Origin: Ophiura sarsii
Taxonomy: Eukaryota > Echinodermata > Ophiuroidea > Amphilepidida > Ophiuridae
DNA length: 64,000 nt
Assembly: GCA_035610835.1 (NCBI GenBank)
Contig: CM069454.1
Coordinates: 60,990,580 to 61,054,579, forward strand
Direction: 5' to 3'
The number at the start of each line of letters is the position of its first letter. The first letter of the stretch is position 1. The position numbers and the translations under genes were made by a program. The notes under the pieces were generated by a model. That model saw nothing but the letters and a program-made list of their open reading frames with translations. It was not told where the DNA came from and did not search any database. This document shows, piece by piece, positions 10,613 to 21,925 of the stretch.

Positions 10613-11960
10613 GTTAGTAACGTTCGGAGTGTCATGGTGATATGTTTTGATATACTTGTATACCTATACGTCGGCGTGTCTTAAAAATCAACAGAAACCA
10701 ATGGAACAACAACCTGAAGCTAAGAGGAGAAACTTATCTGTGTTCTATTGCTAACATTTTCTTGAGAAAGGACGACGCTATTATAACAATGTTAGTTACG
10801 TTATGGCAATGTCATGGGGATGTTTTTGTATATTTGTATACCTATACGTCATCGTGTCTTAAAAATCAACAGAAACCAATCAAACAACAACCTGAAGCTA
10901 AGAAGAGTAACTTATCTGTGTTCTATTGGTAACATTTTCTTGAGAAATTACAACGCTATTACAACAATGTTAGCTACACTGAAAAATAATTTGGTGTCAT
11001 TTTGACACTAAAACGAATGTCAAAAAATGGGTCCTCAGTTGGCCACCTAGAGGTGTCAAATTGACACCATTATGGGTGTAATATATGACACCTTTGGGTG
11101 TCGTATTCATTTTGACACCTAGGGTGGTTACCTGAGGACCCATTTTCGAAAAATGGCGACGAGTGATATGTTGATAGACGCCCAATTTGGTGTCAGAATT
11201 ACACCAATTTGGTGTCAGAATTACACCAATTGGTGTCATAATTACACCAAGTGGTGTCATAATTACACCAATTGGTGTCAGAATTACACCATTTGGTGTC
11301 AGAATTACACCAATTGGTGTCATGCTGCTTCGACACCTCTAAAAACCGTGAGCTTTCCCGCCAACTATTGACGCCCTTGGAGTTATTTCAATTAATCTGA
11401 CACCAGTTTTGGTGTAAATCACTAAATGATCACTGAAAGGTGTCCGTCGGACACTTAACGGTGTCACCGTAAATTATGTGCAAACCCATATCATTGACGA
11501 TTACACCAATTTTTAAGTCAAAATAACACCTTTGTAAGTGTCATTTACAGTTGACTCCAAGAAGGTGTCGCTGTGACACCAATTTATTTTTCAGTGTACG
11601 TTAGCAGTGTCATGGTGATATGTGTTTATATATTTGTATACCTATACGTCGTCGCGTCTTGAAATCAACAGAAACCAATCAAACAACAACCTAAAGCTAA
11701 GAGAAGAAACTTATCTGCGTTCTATTGGTAACATTTTCTTGAGAAAGGACGACGGCCTAAATCAAGACAGCGACATTTTCACACTCGTTAAAAGTATGGG
11801 TTCTTACACGCGCGGCTATGGAAAATAACCCGTCCTAAATCATGACATATGGAACGTCGGGGTGTCTTCAAATCAACAGAAACCAATTAAACAACAACCT
11901 AAGAGGAGAAACTTAAATGTGTTCTATTGGTAACATTTACTTTAGAAATGACGTCGACGC
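10613..11960 (+). repeat. 178-bp tandem repeat, split by a MITE
   Basis: Units start at 10613, 10791 and 10969 (period 178), each with GTATACCTATACGTC, ATCAACAGAAACCAAT and GGTAACATTTTCTTGAGAAA-like blocks. The third unit is interrupted by the element at 10977-11596 and resumes at 11597. A partial fourth unit lies at about 11838-11955. Confidence 0.88.
10977..11596. mobile_element. palindrome-array MITE PB, TA target duplication
   Basis: The 620-bp element begins CACTGAAAAATAATTTGGTG and ends with the inverse (CACCAATTTATTTTTCAGTG). It is flanked by TA at 10975-10976 and 11597-11598. The neighbouring tandem units give the empty site (GTTAGTTACGTTA), which confirms a 2-bp TA duplication. Inside, seven TTGGTGTCAGAATTACACCAA-like near-palindromes of about 21 bp follow one another at 11187-11322, and further GGTGTC/GACACC pairs lie on either side. 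The terminal repeat carries the same GGTGTC...GACAC motif. Confidence 0.9.
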
Positions 11961-12510
11961 TCTATCTTAGACACCCTGGTCTTTGTTTAAGCCTCGAAGC
12001 TAGTCTGGGTGTTTTTTTTATCTTGAATAGGGACATCGAGAACATCGATCAAACGGTATTTGTTTCGAGTTTTGATCTGTGGATTCTTCTCTTCATTTAT
12101 TTTAAACGGCATTGCATGATTTCGCATGTAACAACCCAAGAGCACACTGACCAATCATAAGAAGATGGCGAAATTGTCTCTCTTTCTTTCGTTCTCCTTT
12201 GTTCTATTTTTTTCTTCAACATTTTCATGATCAACTAGTTTTGCAAGAAATACATTTCTATTCTCATGATAAATGTTGACGGCGTGAATTGAGTTTTGTT
12301 TGATAAGGTTAATCTGGCGGGAAACGAGAAAAGAGGCCAGAGGGAAAACACTCGGCAGTTTGTCAGAGATCCTTAGTCTATTTCAAATATTTACTTGAGT
12401 AAAGATTAAAAAAGGAGAAAAAGGACCTATCGTTTGAAAGGTCACTCAGGGTGGAAATCATTTGTAGCACGCTTTAAACGAAATAGGGTAACACATTATA
12501 AATCGTTGAA
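11961..12510. other. no gene seen
   Basis: AT-rich sequence. A 77-aa open frame at 11927-12160 overlaps the end of the tandem repeat and has no recognisable domain. Nothing else is supported. Confidence 0.45.
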
Positions 12511-12512
12511 GC

Positions 12513-12770
12513 TTTTTGACTTCCAAGAGGCACTCGAGATTGAATGTCACATTTGCCGCTTGCTTTAGGCGCTTGTTTAAATTATTCATGTTTTGCTTGT
12601 TTCCAGTTAGCGGCCACGTGAATAACAAATTCTAATCAATACATTTGTGGCGCATTTTAACTTTAAAGAGGCACACGAAATTGAATGCAGAAATGTTCCA
12701 TTTGCCGCTTGCTTTAGGCACTAGTTTTAATTATTTATGTTTTACAGGAAATAACAAATTCTATTTAAAA
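12513..12770 (+). repeat. two-copy direct repeat, about 145 bp apart
   Basis: GCCGCTTGCTTTAGGC followed by TTAATTATTTATGTTTT-like sequence and AATAACAAATTCTA occurs at about 12553-12636 and 12703-12770, preceded in both by AAGAGGCAC and TTGAATG blocks. Confidence 0.7.
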
Positions 12771-13189
12771 ACTGTTATAGATGATGATATATTTACCAAT
12801 GAAAAAAATGTGATGAAAGGATATGTTTCTTAGAGCGTGCTGATCTGCTAAATATATGTCCAAACTGCTGGTATAATATCAATTCTCTTTGGCAAAGTCC
12901 CCATTAGTAATCATCCTGATCATAAACACTATAAATGCAATGAATAACAAGTTATGTTCAAACAATATTTTGACAATAGCATGTACCATATGACGTACGT
13001 CAAGTCAGGTATATTAGTAATTATACGATGCAGCTTCTAACCACTACCTCGGGGCACAGCATTTGCATAATGAATTCTAAACAACTACGAATGTTTAAAC
13101 AATTCTCATTGGTTCTCAGAGAAATCGGCGACATTGACAATTATAAGACAACTTAACACGGCGTACATTGATTAGCGTGATCACCCTCG

Positions 13190-13530
13190 CACAGTACGTT
13201 GTAATTATAGTTTTGTTCCAAAACGCGCATTTCGTCAATGCGTCTACTGCGCTTGTCTTGCGTGCTTATGCGACACATTACGCCGACGCGTGCCGTACTC
13301 ACCGCACGGGATTGGATGAAATGTGTGTGCGCCTAAAGCAATTACCCATGTTATTACTAACAGGGGTAAAAGTTGACAAATGTGAGCAATTAAAGGTACA
13401 CATTTGATAAAATAAATGTCTTAAGTATGACTGTTTAAGAGTGAGAATATGGCGTCATTGTTCTACTTAATACTACCGCCCGCATTTATGTCAGACAATA
13501 TAACACGAGTACAGTCTAAAAACAATACCT
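13190..13530 (-). repeat. dispersed repeat R3, inverted partner at 60972-61230
   Basis: ACCGCCCGCATTTATGTCAG near 13477 and TTTTGTTCCAAAACGCGCA near 13210 are found as reverse complements near 61000 and 61185. The 79-aa open frame at 13168-13407 lies in this repeat and is not supported as a gene. Confidence 0.65.
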
Positions 13531-14042
13531 TTATTCTCTCAACATTACTTAGGATACCTGTATGGGAAACCTATTAATTTTCCACCATGCATTTCAGAGT
13601 AATGGTGTTCTTTCTAACGTGTATTAGCTGCCTACCATTTATTATTCGACATACTTATTTAATTTTAATTTTATTGATCGTCAAAATGTTACATTATATA
13701 CGGTTCATCTGTGATGTTTTTATATGCACCTTGTAAGTATAACATTAAAGCCGTGGTTATTCCGAATATGTTACAAGTACTTTGTGTTTACATTTTTGTT
13801 TTAAATACCCTTAGAGCGTTTACGCTTGCACTTAGCGGTGATTTAAATTGATTTTCCTTGTTGCAATGTTATGTAAATATGTCCTTTTTGTTGCGCAGCA
13901 TTGCCTAGCAATAATACATTATTGGTTCAAAATTCAGATATAAAATTGCTGTCTACCGTACGGCAAACAAGAAATACCCCTTGTAACCTTGAACCGGTTG
14001 GAATTGTTGTGACGCTAATTTTATCCAATTTCATATGATACC
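13531..14042. other. no gene seen
   Basis: No coding region, RNA or strong repeat noticed. Confidence 0.45.
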
Positions 14043-14172
14043 CGTTTCCGGCAGCCTGGTGCTAAGCATTGGTTTACAGTTTCCAATACGATTTATTCCG
14101 TTAAAATATACTACCGGGTTCCAAATTGTCGGTTCCTTTCATCTATGCTTAGCACCAGGCTGCTTGAAACGA
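14043..14172. mobile_element. small foldback, about 130 bp
   Basis: GCAGCCTGGTGCTAAGCAT near 14051 and its reverse complement near 14144 form an inverted pair of 19 exact bases, continued outward by CGTTTC / GAAACG. The loop is about 70 bp. Confidence 0.7.
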
Positions 14173-14391
14173 GATTCATTTTATATACCTCTTTAATATG
14201 TTGAACCTGTTTATTTTCTTATAGTAAATTACATTATTTTAGGTATTTTCGTTAGTCATAATTTAGGCATGATGGTTAAACAGGAAACACTTCGCGGACG
14301 CGGTATTTGAAACATCATTCCCAATACCCGTCGGCAGTCCTGTTAGCCTCGTCACATAGTACAGATGGCGGGAAAAGTGTACTTTAGGTCC

Positions 14392-14671
14392 CAGATTCTG
14401 GACTGTACTAGTATCGTACAATACTGCAACACCCATTATCATTCGATACGGGTACAAAGTCATTGTTCCAGTATCGGCCGATACTGGCAAATATAAAATG
14501 TACCAGTATCGGGCGATACTGGAACACAATTATGTACCAATATCGTTCAATACTGGGACAAATTACTACTGGCAGTATATGTACCAGTATCGAACGATAC
14601 TGGAACATAAAAACGTTCCAGTATCGCTCGCTACTGGAACACAATTTGGTGTTCCAGTATCGATCAGATGA
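14392..14671. mobile_element. palindrome-array element PA, copy 3, right end lost
   Basis: It starts CTTTAGGTCCCAGATTCTGG after a TA (14390-14391). Eight CCAGTATCGNNCGATACTGG-type units follow at about 36-bp steps. The array stops in mid-unit (CAGTATCGATCAGATGAC) with no right terminal repeat. Confidence 0.8.
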
Positions 14672-14967
14672 CTACTCCGCTTAACTGCAAATATTAGGCC
14701 ACGTTAATTTAGGGCGGTGTCTGCTGGTTTATAAAGACAACGAGTGGGGTTTCTTCGTCTACGAAACTCAAGATTGGATCGCGTCGTCAATTTAGATTTT
14801 GAGTATACTTCACGTAAGTGATATGACTCTGTGAATATTTCAAATGAAATAATGATTACAGAACACCACCAGGACAAGTTAAGTTTTTTGAATAAAACTA
14901 TCACTATCACTATCAGGGGAGAAATCGAGTGACATGAGGACGAAATCCTCCTGTCGGCCGGCGCCTG

Positions 14968-15705
14968 CGTGGCAGTCCATTGGGCGTGGCAGTCCATTGG
15001 GCAGTGTGCGTCTGCGTGGCGGTCTATTGGGCAGTCTGCGTCTGTGTGGCTGTCCATTGGGCAGTGTGCGTCTGCGTGGCGGTCTATTGGGCAGTCTGCG
15101 TCTGTGTGGCTGTCCATTGGGCACTCTGCGTCTGCGTGGTAGACTATGGGGCAGTCTGCGTCTGCGTAGCAGTCCATTGGGCAATCTGCGTCTGCGTGGC
15201 AGTCTATTGGGCAGTCTGCGTCTGCGTGGCAGTCCATTGGGCAGTCTGCGTCTACGTGGCAGTCCATTGGGCAATCTGCGTCTGCGTGGCAGTCCATTGG
15301 GCAGTATGCGTCTGCGTGGCAGTCTATTAGGCAGTCTGCGTCGCGTGGCAGTCCATTGGGCAGTCTGCGTCTGCGTGGCAGTCCATTGGGCAGTCTGCGT
15401 CTACGTGGCAGTCCATTTGGCAGTCTGCGTCTGCATGGCAGTCAATTGGGCAGTCTGCGTCGCGTGGAAGTCCATTGGGCAGTCTGCGTCTATGTGGCAG
15501 TCCATTGGACAGTATGCGTCGCGTGGCTGTCCATTGTGCAGTATGCGTCTACGTGGCAGTCTATTGGACAGTGTGCGTCTGCATGGCAGTCCATTGGGCA
15601 GTTTGCGTCTAGGTGGCAGTCAATTGGGCAGTATGCGTCGCGTGGCAGTCCATTGGGCAGTATGCGTCTGCGTGGCAGTCTATTGGCCAGTATGCGTCTG
15701 AGGCA
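14968..15705 (+). repeat. 30-bp minisatellite, about 24 copies
   Basis: The consensus unit is GGCAGTCTGCGTCTGCGTGG plus CAGTCCATTG (30 bp). Some units lack 3 bp in TCTGCG and are 27 bp. Because the unit has no stop codon in several frames and its length is a multiple of 3, long open frames appear on both strands (10-residue repeats such as CHADADCPMD on minus). I do not call these genes. Confidence 0.93.
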
Positions 15706-15719
15706 AAGCTAGAGTTGAA

Positions 15720-16415
15720 CCAACTTGTTATTTAACTTCTACTTTTATTATATTTTTGTTTGCTAGACTTTTCAATTTATAGCTAGGAAAGTGGAAAGTG
15801 TTAAGGTTTACTGCTTGTAATTTGCCTCCTCTGGGAAACAAGAAGAAGTCAAACAAAATGTGAAAAGCCACGCACAGGGTAAAATTGCGGAATAACATAA
15901 TCCCCATTAGTATACTACACAGAAGCGGTGTTCTAATTATTATCTTATTCGGTAACATACGTCAGATTTCCGATGTATTTTTGTATATATGTTTAAACTT
16001 AAAGGATTACGAAATTAAACGTACTCTTCTGAAAGTTCAAACGTTAATGGAAGTCCCATGGTAGTACAGCATTAAAGTTAATGGTTGAAGAAACGTTGTT
16101 ATTACATGGTAAGAACTTTCAGGAAAACTAGAACATTTGATAATATCAATTGGTACAGATAACTGAAAGGATGAATTCCATGAAGTCATGCGCCCTTGAA
16201 CGTACACAAACTATGAGGTTTCTTGTTTGTTGATCTAAAAAACATTGAGTGAATGATTTGGAGATATTCTCTTGATGTGATGTTGGTTTATAACGGTTAA
16301 ATGAAAAGCAACAGGATTTAAATTTCAATTACCAAATAATTAGACCCTGTCACAATGTTGCTAATAGAGCTAACGTGTTCCCGACGTTTTGGAAACATGG
16401 CCGTACAGCTGACGA
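15720..16415. other. no gene seen
   Basis: AT-rich intergenic sequence. Short open frames show no recognisable domain. Confidence 0.45.
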
Positions 16416-16419
16416 ATAA

Positions 16420-16770
16420 GGCAAAACAAAAAAAAGAAGTTGACTTGCCCTTTCCGACCGACCCTAATTTTCGGAAATCTAGGGTCGCTATTTTTTTTTT
16501 TTTTTTTTTTTTTCAAAAAAAAAAAAAAAAATTGAAAGAAGAACATAACAATAAAGAAAGATCAAAAGGTGTTTTTAAGTAGTATCTGCTTGTTTAAAAA
16601 TAATTAAAAAAATTTAAAAAATTTAAAAAAAAAAATTTAAAAAAAATCTTTAAAACGTGTTTTTGTGCAGTAAATTTTCAAAAATTTTCAAAAAAAAAAA
16701 AAAAAAAATCCGACCGTCTGACCCTGACTTTGACCCTGAAAGGGCAAGTCAACTTTTTTTGTTGTTGGCC
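16420..16770. mobile_element. PIF/Harbinger-type MITE H1, copy 1
   Basis: The ends are GGC(C)AA...AAAGTTGACTTGCCCTTTC and the inverse (GAAAGGGCAAGTCAACTTT...TTGGCC). TAA duplicated at 16417-16419 and 16771-16773 is a 3-bp target duplication of the Harbinger type. The interior holds long A and T tracts. A second copy lies at 34448-34921. Confidence 0.85.
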
Positions 16771-16779
16771 TAAGTAACC

Positions 16780-17840
16780 TACACCCAACATGCGAAACGT
16801 TCACGCAGCAAATGCTCAAACTTATACATTACTACGTTGTCAACCGCTCAACATTTTGAACATGCTAAACTATTTCTTAAACCCCAGAGTATCCCTGCGA
16901 ACCCCTCACAAACCGCTAACGAATACAACGTATGCCAAATATGTCACGAACGAATGACAACTTATACGAACGTACACCCAAATTTCCAAAACTTCGGGCG
17001 CACGTTAGCTCTATTCGCAACAGTGTGACAGGGCCTTTACGAAGGCATCGGATTGCAATCGGCTTAATGAAAGCATGTTGGATGGCTTACAACCTATAAT
17101 GGCTTAAAACCTTGTTAAAGGCTTCTTGATAGAAATGGCGATTTCATTTATCATAATTAACGGTGTATAACGTTATTATATATCAATTAGCCACGAATAT
17201 TTATTATTTAGAAGAAATCATTCACTGATGTTTAGGTAGCTACGAACATGAATCCAATGACTCCGTTTTTGACAGTAATGTAACATCGATTTTTGTTTCT
17301 CGTAAGATATAAAGTTTCCAGTGGTACTTAAAGGCTATACCAGATACAGGCTACAGCCCTATAGATTAAAGACAATATTGTGATCGTAATTAGTATTAAT
17401 ATTTAATAGCTCAATATTTAGCGGTTTCGTCATCACAAAGGACGAACCAGATTGCTCTTATTAATGTCGGATGATGTTATTGAACCCTTTACCCTCACGT
17501 GCGTACCCTATTAAATCTAAACATCATCGATCACATAGATAAACATAATGATATTATTCTGAGGCGAAAAAATGCCATTACGATGAAATCAATTTCCGCC
17601 TCAGGGAATTTGACAAATTACCCTCATCCAACGCGTGTTGTATCATAATTTGATTTGCGACTCTCACCCAGAGCGATACCAATATAATTGCTTAGCTGCC
17701 TAATACATCGTGAGATTGTATATAGCCTGAAGGTGTTTTGCTATCTCAGAAATATGACTTAACAAGTTATCAAGAGACAGACGACGATGGTGCAATATGA
17801 TATCACGGCAGATTTTAGCTTGCGTTATCCATACGAGGAA
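16780..17840. other. no gene seen
   Basis: No supported coding region or RNA. The 63-aa open frame at 16837-17028 has no recognised motif. Confidence 0.45.
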
Positions 17841-17841
17841 T

Positions 17842-17944
17842 GAAATGAGTTATCCGGGATCTCATCCATTCCCTAATATTCCTAATATGCGAGAAATGAG
17901 TTATGCGGGATCTCATCCACTCCCTAACATGCCTAATATGCGAG
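17842..17944 (+). repeat. 51-bp tandem repeat, two copies
   Basis: GAAATGAGTTATSCGGGATC starts at 17842 and 17893 and a third partial start (GAAAT) at 17944. The period is a multiple of 3 and the open frame at 17797-17997 reads it as two 17-residue units (YPGSHPFPNIPNMREMS-like), but the frame is only 66 codons. Confidence 0.8.
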
Positions 17945-17949
17945 AAATA

Positions 17950-18920
17950 TGTTCCATAATCGGATTAACAATCAATACTATGCTCATTCTTTCTTAGACA
18001 TGGCACAATTCCCGATAACATCGATCATCATTTCGGAACGGATGCGCCATCGGCCATCTTGGGAATTGAAACGTGACATTTAGAATCTGATGATAAGATT
18101 TATGCTCCGGCATTTTTAAATATTATATATCAACGGATAAAATAAGGTGAGATTCGTCTTCTAGAACATTAACGAGATCAATGATCTTACTACATACTAG
18201 CGTCTACACGATTGCATTATCAAAATCTTACGACATTTCAAATTACTATTTTTATTTTGTAATCTGCTTTTAAAAGGTATTTTGGCCTCCGGTTTCATCA
18301 TTGCAATAATTGTTAACGTTGCACGTATTAGTTCTTTGCATTGTGGCGTCGAGAGCTATATGTCGCTTCGTGGTATCTTTGAATTTATTTGCTATCTCTT
18401 CATTTTATATTATTTGGTGTAAAGTAAAGGGTTGACAAAAATGACACGTCGTTAAAAGAAATAAATGGGTTAATACATTAAGCGATAGCCATAGAGACCA
18501 AACGTTGGTATGTTCAGTGAAATACCTGCCTTGAATAATATTTGCCCATTAATTCCTGTCGTTTTCATTAGAGAATCATTGCATTACATTCTGTGCTTGT
18601 TTGATAAAGTCACGATTGTACATTAAGTATTTGTCTTCCTCTTTAGCCAAACATCATAGAAGAGCGAGGGTACTTTTAAACGTTTACATTAATGTTTAAA
18701 ATGTTTGCCGATGTACTCTGCTCATTGGTTTGCACCAAGGATCTCATTTTTCCATTTTTACTGAAATGTTAAAATCTACGTTTATAATCCATCACAGATT
18801 CACAGAATTATGATGTCGAGGTACCCGACTTATGTTGCTATCGGAATAATTGTCTAACCTTTTTATGATAATGAAATCAACCAATCATCAATAATGAAAA
18901 CGAAAACATGTTTCGGAACA
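17950..18920. other. no gene seen
   Basis: AT-rich intergenic sequence without supported features. Confidence 0.45.
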
Positions 18921-18926
18921 GATGTA

Positions 18927-19185
18927 CTTTAAGTCCCAGATACTGGAATATAAAAGTTGCTAGTATCGCTCGATACTGGTACGATTCATGTATCTCGATA
19001 CTGATCCGAATTAACCGTTCCAGTGTCGGTCGATACTGGGACACCAAATTGTGTACCAGTATCGAGCGATACTGGAAAATGTTCCAGTATCGGGTAACAC
19101 TGGTACACATACTTGTCCCAATATTGAACGATGGTGTTCCAGTATCAGACGATACTAAGTACAGTCAAGAATCAGGGGCCTAAAG
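18927..19185. mobile_element. palindrome-array element PA, copy 4, both ends present
   Basis: The most complete copy, 259 bp. The ends are CTTTAAGTCCCAGATACTGG and CAAGAATCAGGGGCCTAAAG, flanked by TA (18925-18926, 19186-19187). Seven palindromic units lie inside, for example CCAGTGTCGGTCGATACTGG and CCAGTATCGAGCGATACTGG. Confidence 0.85.
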
Positions 19186-19189
19186 TACA

Positions 19190-19890
19190 TTTTCCAGTGT
19201 GTCTAGATATATTAGAACGTCATCCATCAACTATTCTACCCGATTTATGTAACATTTAATTACAGAGCAGCCTGTTCATGTCCATTGGGAATAACTAAGT
19301 TAACACAACATGCTTTGGATGATTCTACTTCAAATCTTTGACATAGAATTTCAAAAGCACTTCAATACTAAACGGTGGAACACCCACAGGCAACTACCTG
19401 AATGTGAAGGCTTCCGTCATATTATTCAATGAGGGTAAACCCCGTCGCGACAACTTACAAAACAATAATGACGCTAAATGTAAGTTATCAACCGATAGTT
19501 GATCATTGGGTGCCTCCATTAACCCCTACACATGTTTGGTAAACATCAGAAAACTCTTACGGGGGAAAGGGATTTCTTAGAAGTGTCAATATAATACGGA
19601 CCTCCCCAACCAACGAGAGTATACCCTTTATACGTGTTATCGTGACGTTCATTTTGACAAAATTTCATCTTATTGTGACAATATATACAATGAGAATCGC
19701 TCGGAATGTTGACAAGGACTTCATCTATCTTACAGTTAGTACCCGACACAGAATAAAAGTGGGGATAAAATGAGCCGTATTGGCAACTTAATCATGTTCA
19801 AAGCAGTACTGGCTGGGTTTTCTGTCAGCGTATGCGGGGCTTGACCCTCTAATATATTATCAGATCTTCCGTCCTATTTCGGCAACAGTA
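19190..19890. other. no gene seen
   Basis: No supported coding region. The minus-strand 67-aa frame at 19546-19749 has several Cys but no domain I recognise. Confidence 0.4.
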
Positions 19891-19891
19891 G

Positions 19892-20022
19892 TATAAATAT
19901 AAAAAAGGAAGTAACTGTGCGCTGTATCCATTCTGGTTGGAAAAGCAGACGTTGCCTAGATATCTTGTCTTGTGTAGACTACTGGCGTTTTCCAAGGTCT
20001 TGGTGCATCAATTGAGGTAAGT
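19892..20022 (+). promoter_or_regulatory. possible TATA promoter plus non-coding first exon
   Basis: A TATAAATA box at 19892-19899 is followed about 115 bases later by a strong splice donor, GAG then GTAAGTG at 20017-20023. The stretch between has no ATG and could be a 5' UTR exon of about 95 bases. No downstream exon was identified, so this is only suggestive. Confidence 0.2.
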
Positions 20023-20168
20023 GTCACTTTTATAACCGTTCTCTCTGCTCTCTATTTCACTGCCTTAACCATGTTAACCAGAACACAGTTATTAGCATTT
20101 AAGATTCGGTGCCAATAAACTTCAAGATAAATAAACAAGTTGTACATACACAATTTATGTATTTCATT

Positions 20169-20314
20169 AATTATAGGTCAATAAATGCGTGTGTTTTGTT
20201 TTGAGAGGCGCTGATGTTGATGTGTTTGTTGTGATCATAGCAACATTTGCGCAAGTGCTTTGATTTGTCTAATTTTTTGAGAAATAAAACACACGCATTT
20301 ATTGACCTATAATT
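20169..20314. mobile_element. 146-bp MITE with 29-bp perfect inverted ends
   Basis: AATTATAGGTCAATAAATGC at 20169, continued to 29 bases, is perfectly inverted at 20286-20314. A related end with the same interior (TGCACTTGCGCAAATGTTG) occurs at 56478-56555. Non-coding. Confidence 0.85.
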
Positions 20315-20574
20315 GATACATCGAGAGGCTTCGTAACATTAAGACTATTGTCCACCAAATAAATTAATAAGAAAACGGAATAATACAATTATGCTCCAAT
20401 GAAATTGATAGAAGAAATAGGCTTAAGCACGCATCGTCATGATCGTGATACCGAATCATTTATTATTTGAACAGTTAGACAGTCTAACAAATATTTATTT
20501 CCAACTCTGTACGAGACATTCTCCATTCATCAATGTAAACGTAATTGTATTAAGGTAGAAATAAAATAAACTAG

Positions 20575-20642
20575 AGCGGTTCTCGGGTTTAGCGGTTTTC
20601 GGATTTGGCGGTTCTCCTATTTGGCGGTTCTCCTATTTAGTG
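20575..20642 (+). repeat. 18-bp tandem repeat, about four copies
   Basis: GGCGGTTCTCCTATTT-like units (GCGGTTCTCGGGTTTA, GCGGTTTTCGGATTTG, GCGGTTCTCCTATTTG, GCGGTTCTCCTATTTA) follow each other. Confidence 0.8.
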
Positions 20643-20649
20643 ATTATTG

Positions 20650-21780
20650 TGGTTGGCATTGATTATGGGTTGGTTATGTGTAGGCATGATTTGGATCCAA
20701 CCGGAACCATGAGTCGCCGATAGAGTTGCTGTTAGTGGTTGATGAAGTTCAGAGAGGTAATTAGGTTCAAGAGGTTTGATGGTCTTATAGAAATGGCGCG
20801 GTATAAAAGCCTTTCGTATGTATGCATGTATGAAGTAGCGACTTGTAAATTAAGGGATGGCTGGATGACATTTTCTGTAGAAGGTAAGTGCATCGTAAAA
20901 TGCCACATAGCCTATATTGTTGTCATGAAATAATTTCTCAATAAATTACCAGACACTCACTCCCAGAAACCATTATAGATCTGAAAATTTACATTCATTG
21001 TCTGGAGTGCTTGTGATTATGTGTAATAAAACACCGAGGGAAACAGTTGTCGGAAATACTTTGAATATTTTTATGTAATTCGCATCCGCGAGTTCATCTA
21101 ATAATTTAGTTGTTCAAAATATTTGACAGATTTCTACTGCCCTTGAAAAAAGCAGAGTAACTTTTTGGGGTGTAGAGGTTGAATTGATTGAATTACCCTT
21201 GTATTTTATCATTACAGTGCTAGTCAAAAAGAAGGCGACTGCAATAAATATGGGTTTATGAAGATCATATTTCAAGAGCATGTTCTTCACTTTTACAATT
21301 TTTGTTTTGTTTGTTTGATTAAAAGACTCCTTTTGGCAGCTGTCCATGATCTGCTATATCTTTGAATTAATCTGTCTAAAGTGAAGAGTCTATCAAAGAG
21401 GGTTATTTATAATCAAGATTTCATTTTGTTTGGTTATTTGGGAAACAATATTCACAATTAACTTCTTTTCGACTGTTACGAGGTCAATGCATTGATATTT
21501 TGGAAGTACAAACTTGCATCATGTTGTCATTTATTGGAATAGCTTTCTTGTAGTTGTGGTCTGTGGTACTATTATCAAATGGGGAAAATATTGAATATTG
21601 AATTAAAAGTACAATTTACGCAAGCAAATAATGGAAAAGGACTATGCAATAAGTTGTTATATAATAAGTTTATTAAGGCACACTTAGTGGCATTAACGAA
21701 ACCAGTTGTACAATGAAAGCATTTCTTACGGATACAAAATTGTTCATTAACACTAAGATTTCTGGAATCTGTTATTGTGT
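20650..21780. other. no gene seen
   Basis: Intergenic. A 64-codon frame at 20739-20933 contains a donor-like AAG-GTAAGTG near 20883, but no convincing acceptor was found, so no exon is called. Confidence 0.4.
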
Positions 21781-21789
21781 ATGAAATTG

Positions 21790-21925
21790 CTGCCCGGGTG
21801 AGCGTTGGCAGGTTAGTTGAGCGGTTAGGGAATTGTCACAGTGAACAGAGGGTCAGTTGGGAGAATTTAGACACTCAGATTTCCATAAAAAAACATATCT
21901 GGTTGGTTAGGGTTAAAACACACCA
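21790..21925 (+). mobile_element. tRNA-derived SINE-like unit, copy 1
   Basis: GCGTTGGCAGGTTAGTTGAGCGG resembles the 5' half of a Ser/Leu-type tRNA; the A-box-like TAGTTGAGCGG is at 21814-21824. The tail reads CTGGTTGGTTAGGG. A B box is not clear, so it is a decayed copy. A second copy lies about 255 bp downstream. Confidence 0.4.

Noticed and set aside
11187..11322. Regular 21-bp repeats that look CRISPR-like
   Set aside because: Units touch each other with no unique spacers, lie inside a TIR element in a eukaryotic context, and no cas genes are present. The same holds for 22659-22876.
14704..15712. Open frames of 116-255 codons on both strands with 10-residue repeats
   Set aside because: They are produced by a 30-bp minisatellite without stop codons in several frames. 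Frames on opposite strands overlap fully and there are no splice or start features.
20739..20933. Candidate exon with a GTAAGTG donor
   Set aside because: No credible acceptor with a pyrimidine tract upstream, and no recognisable protein.
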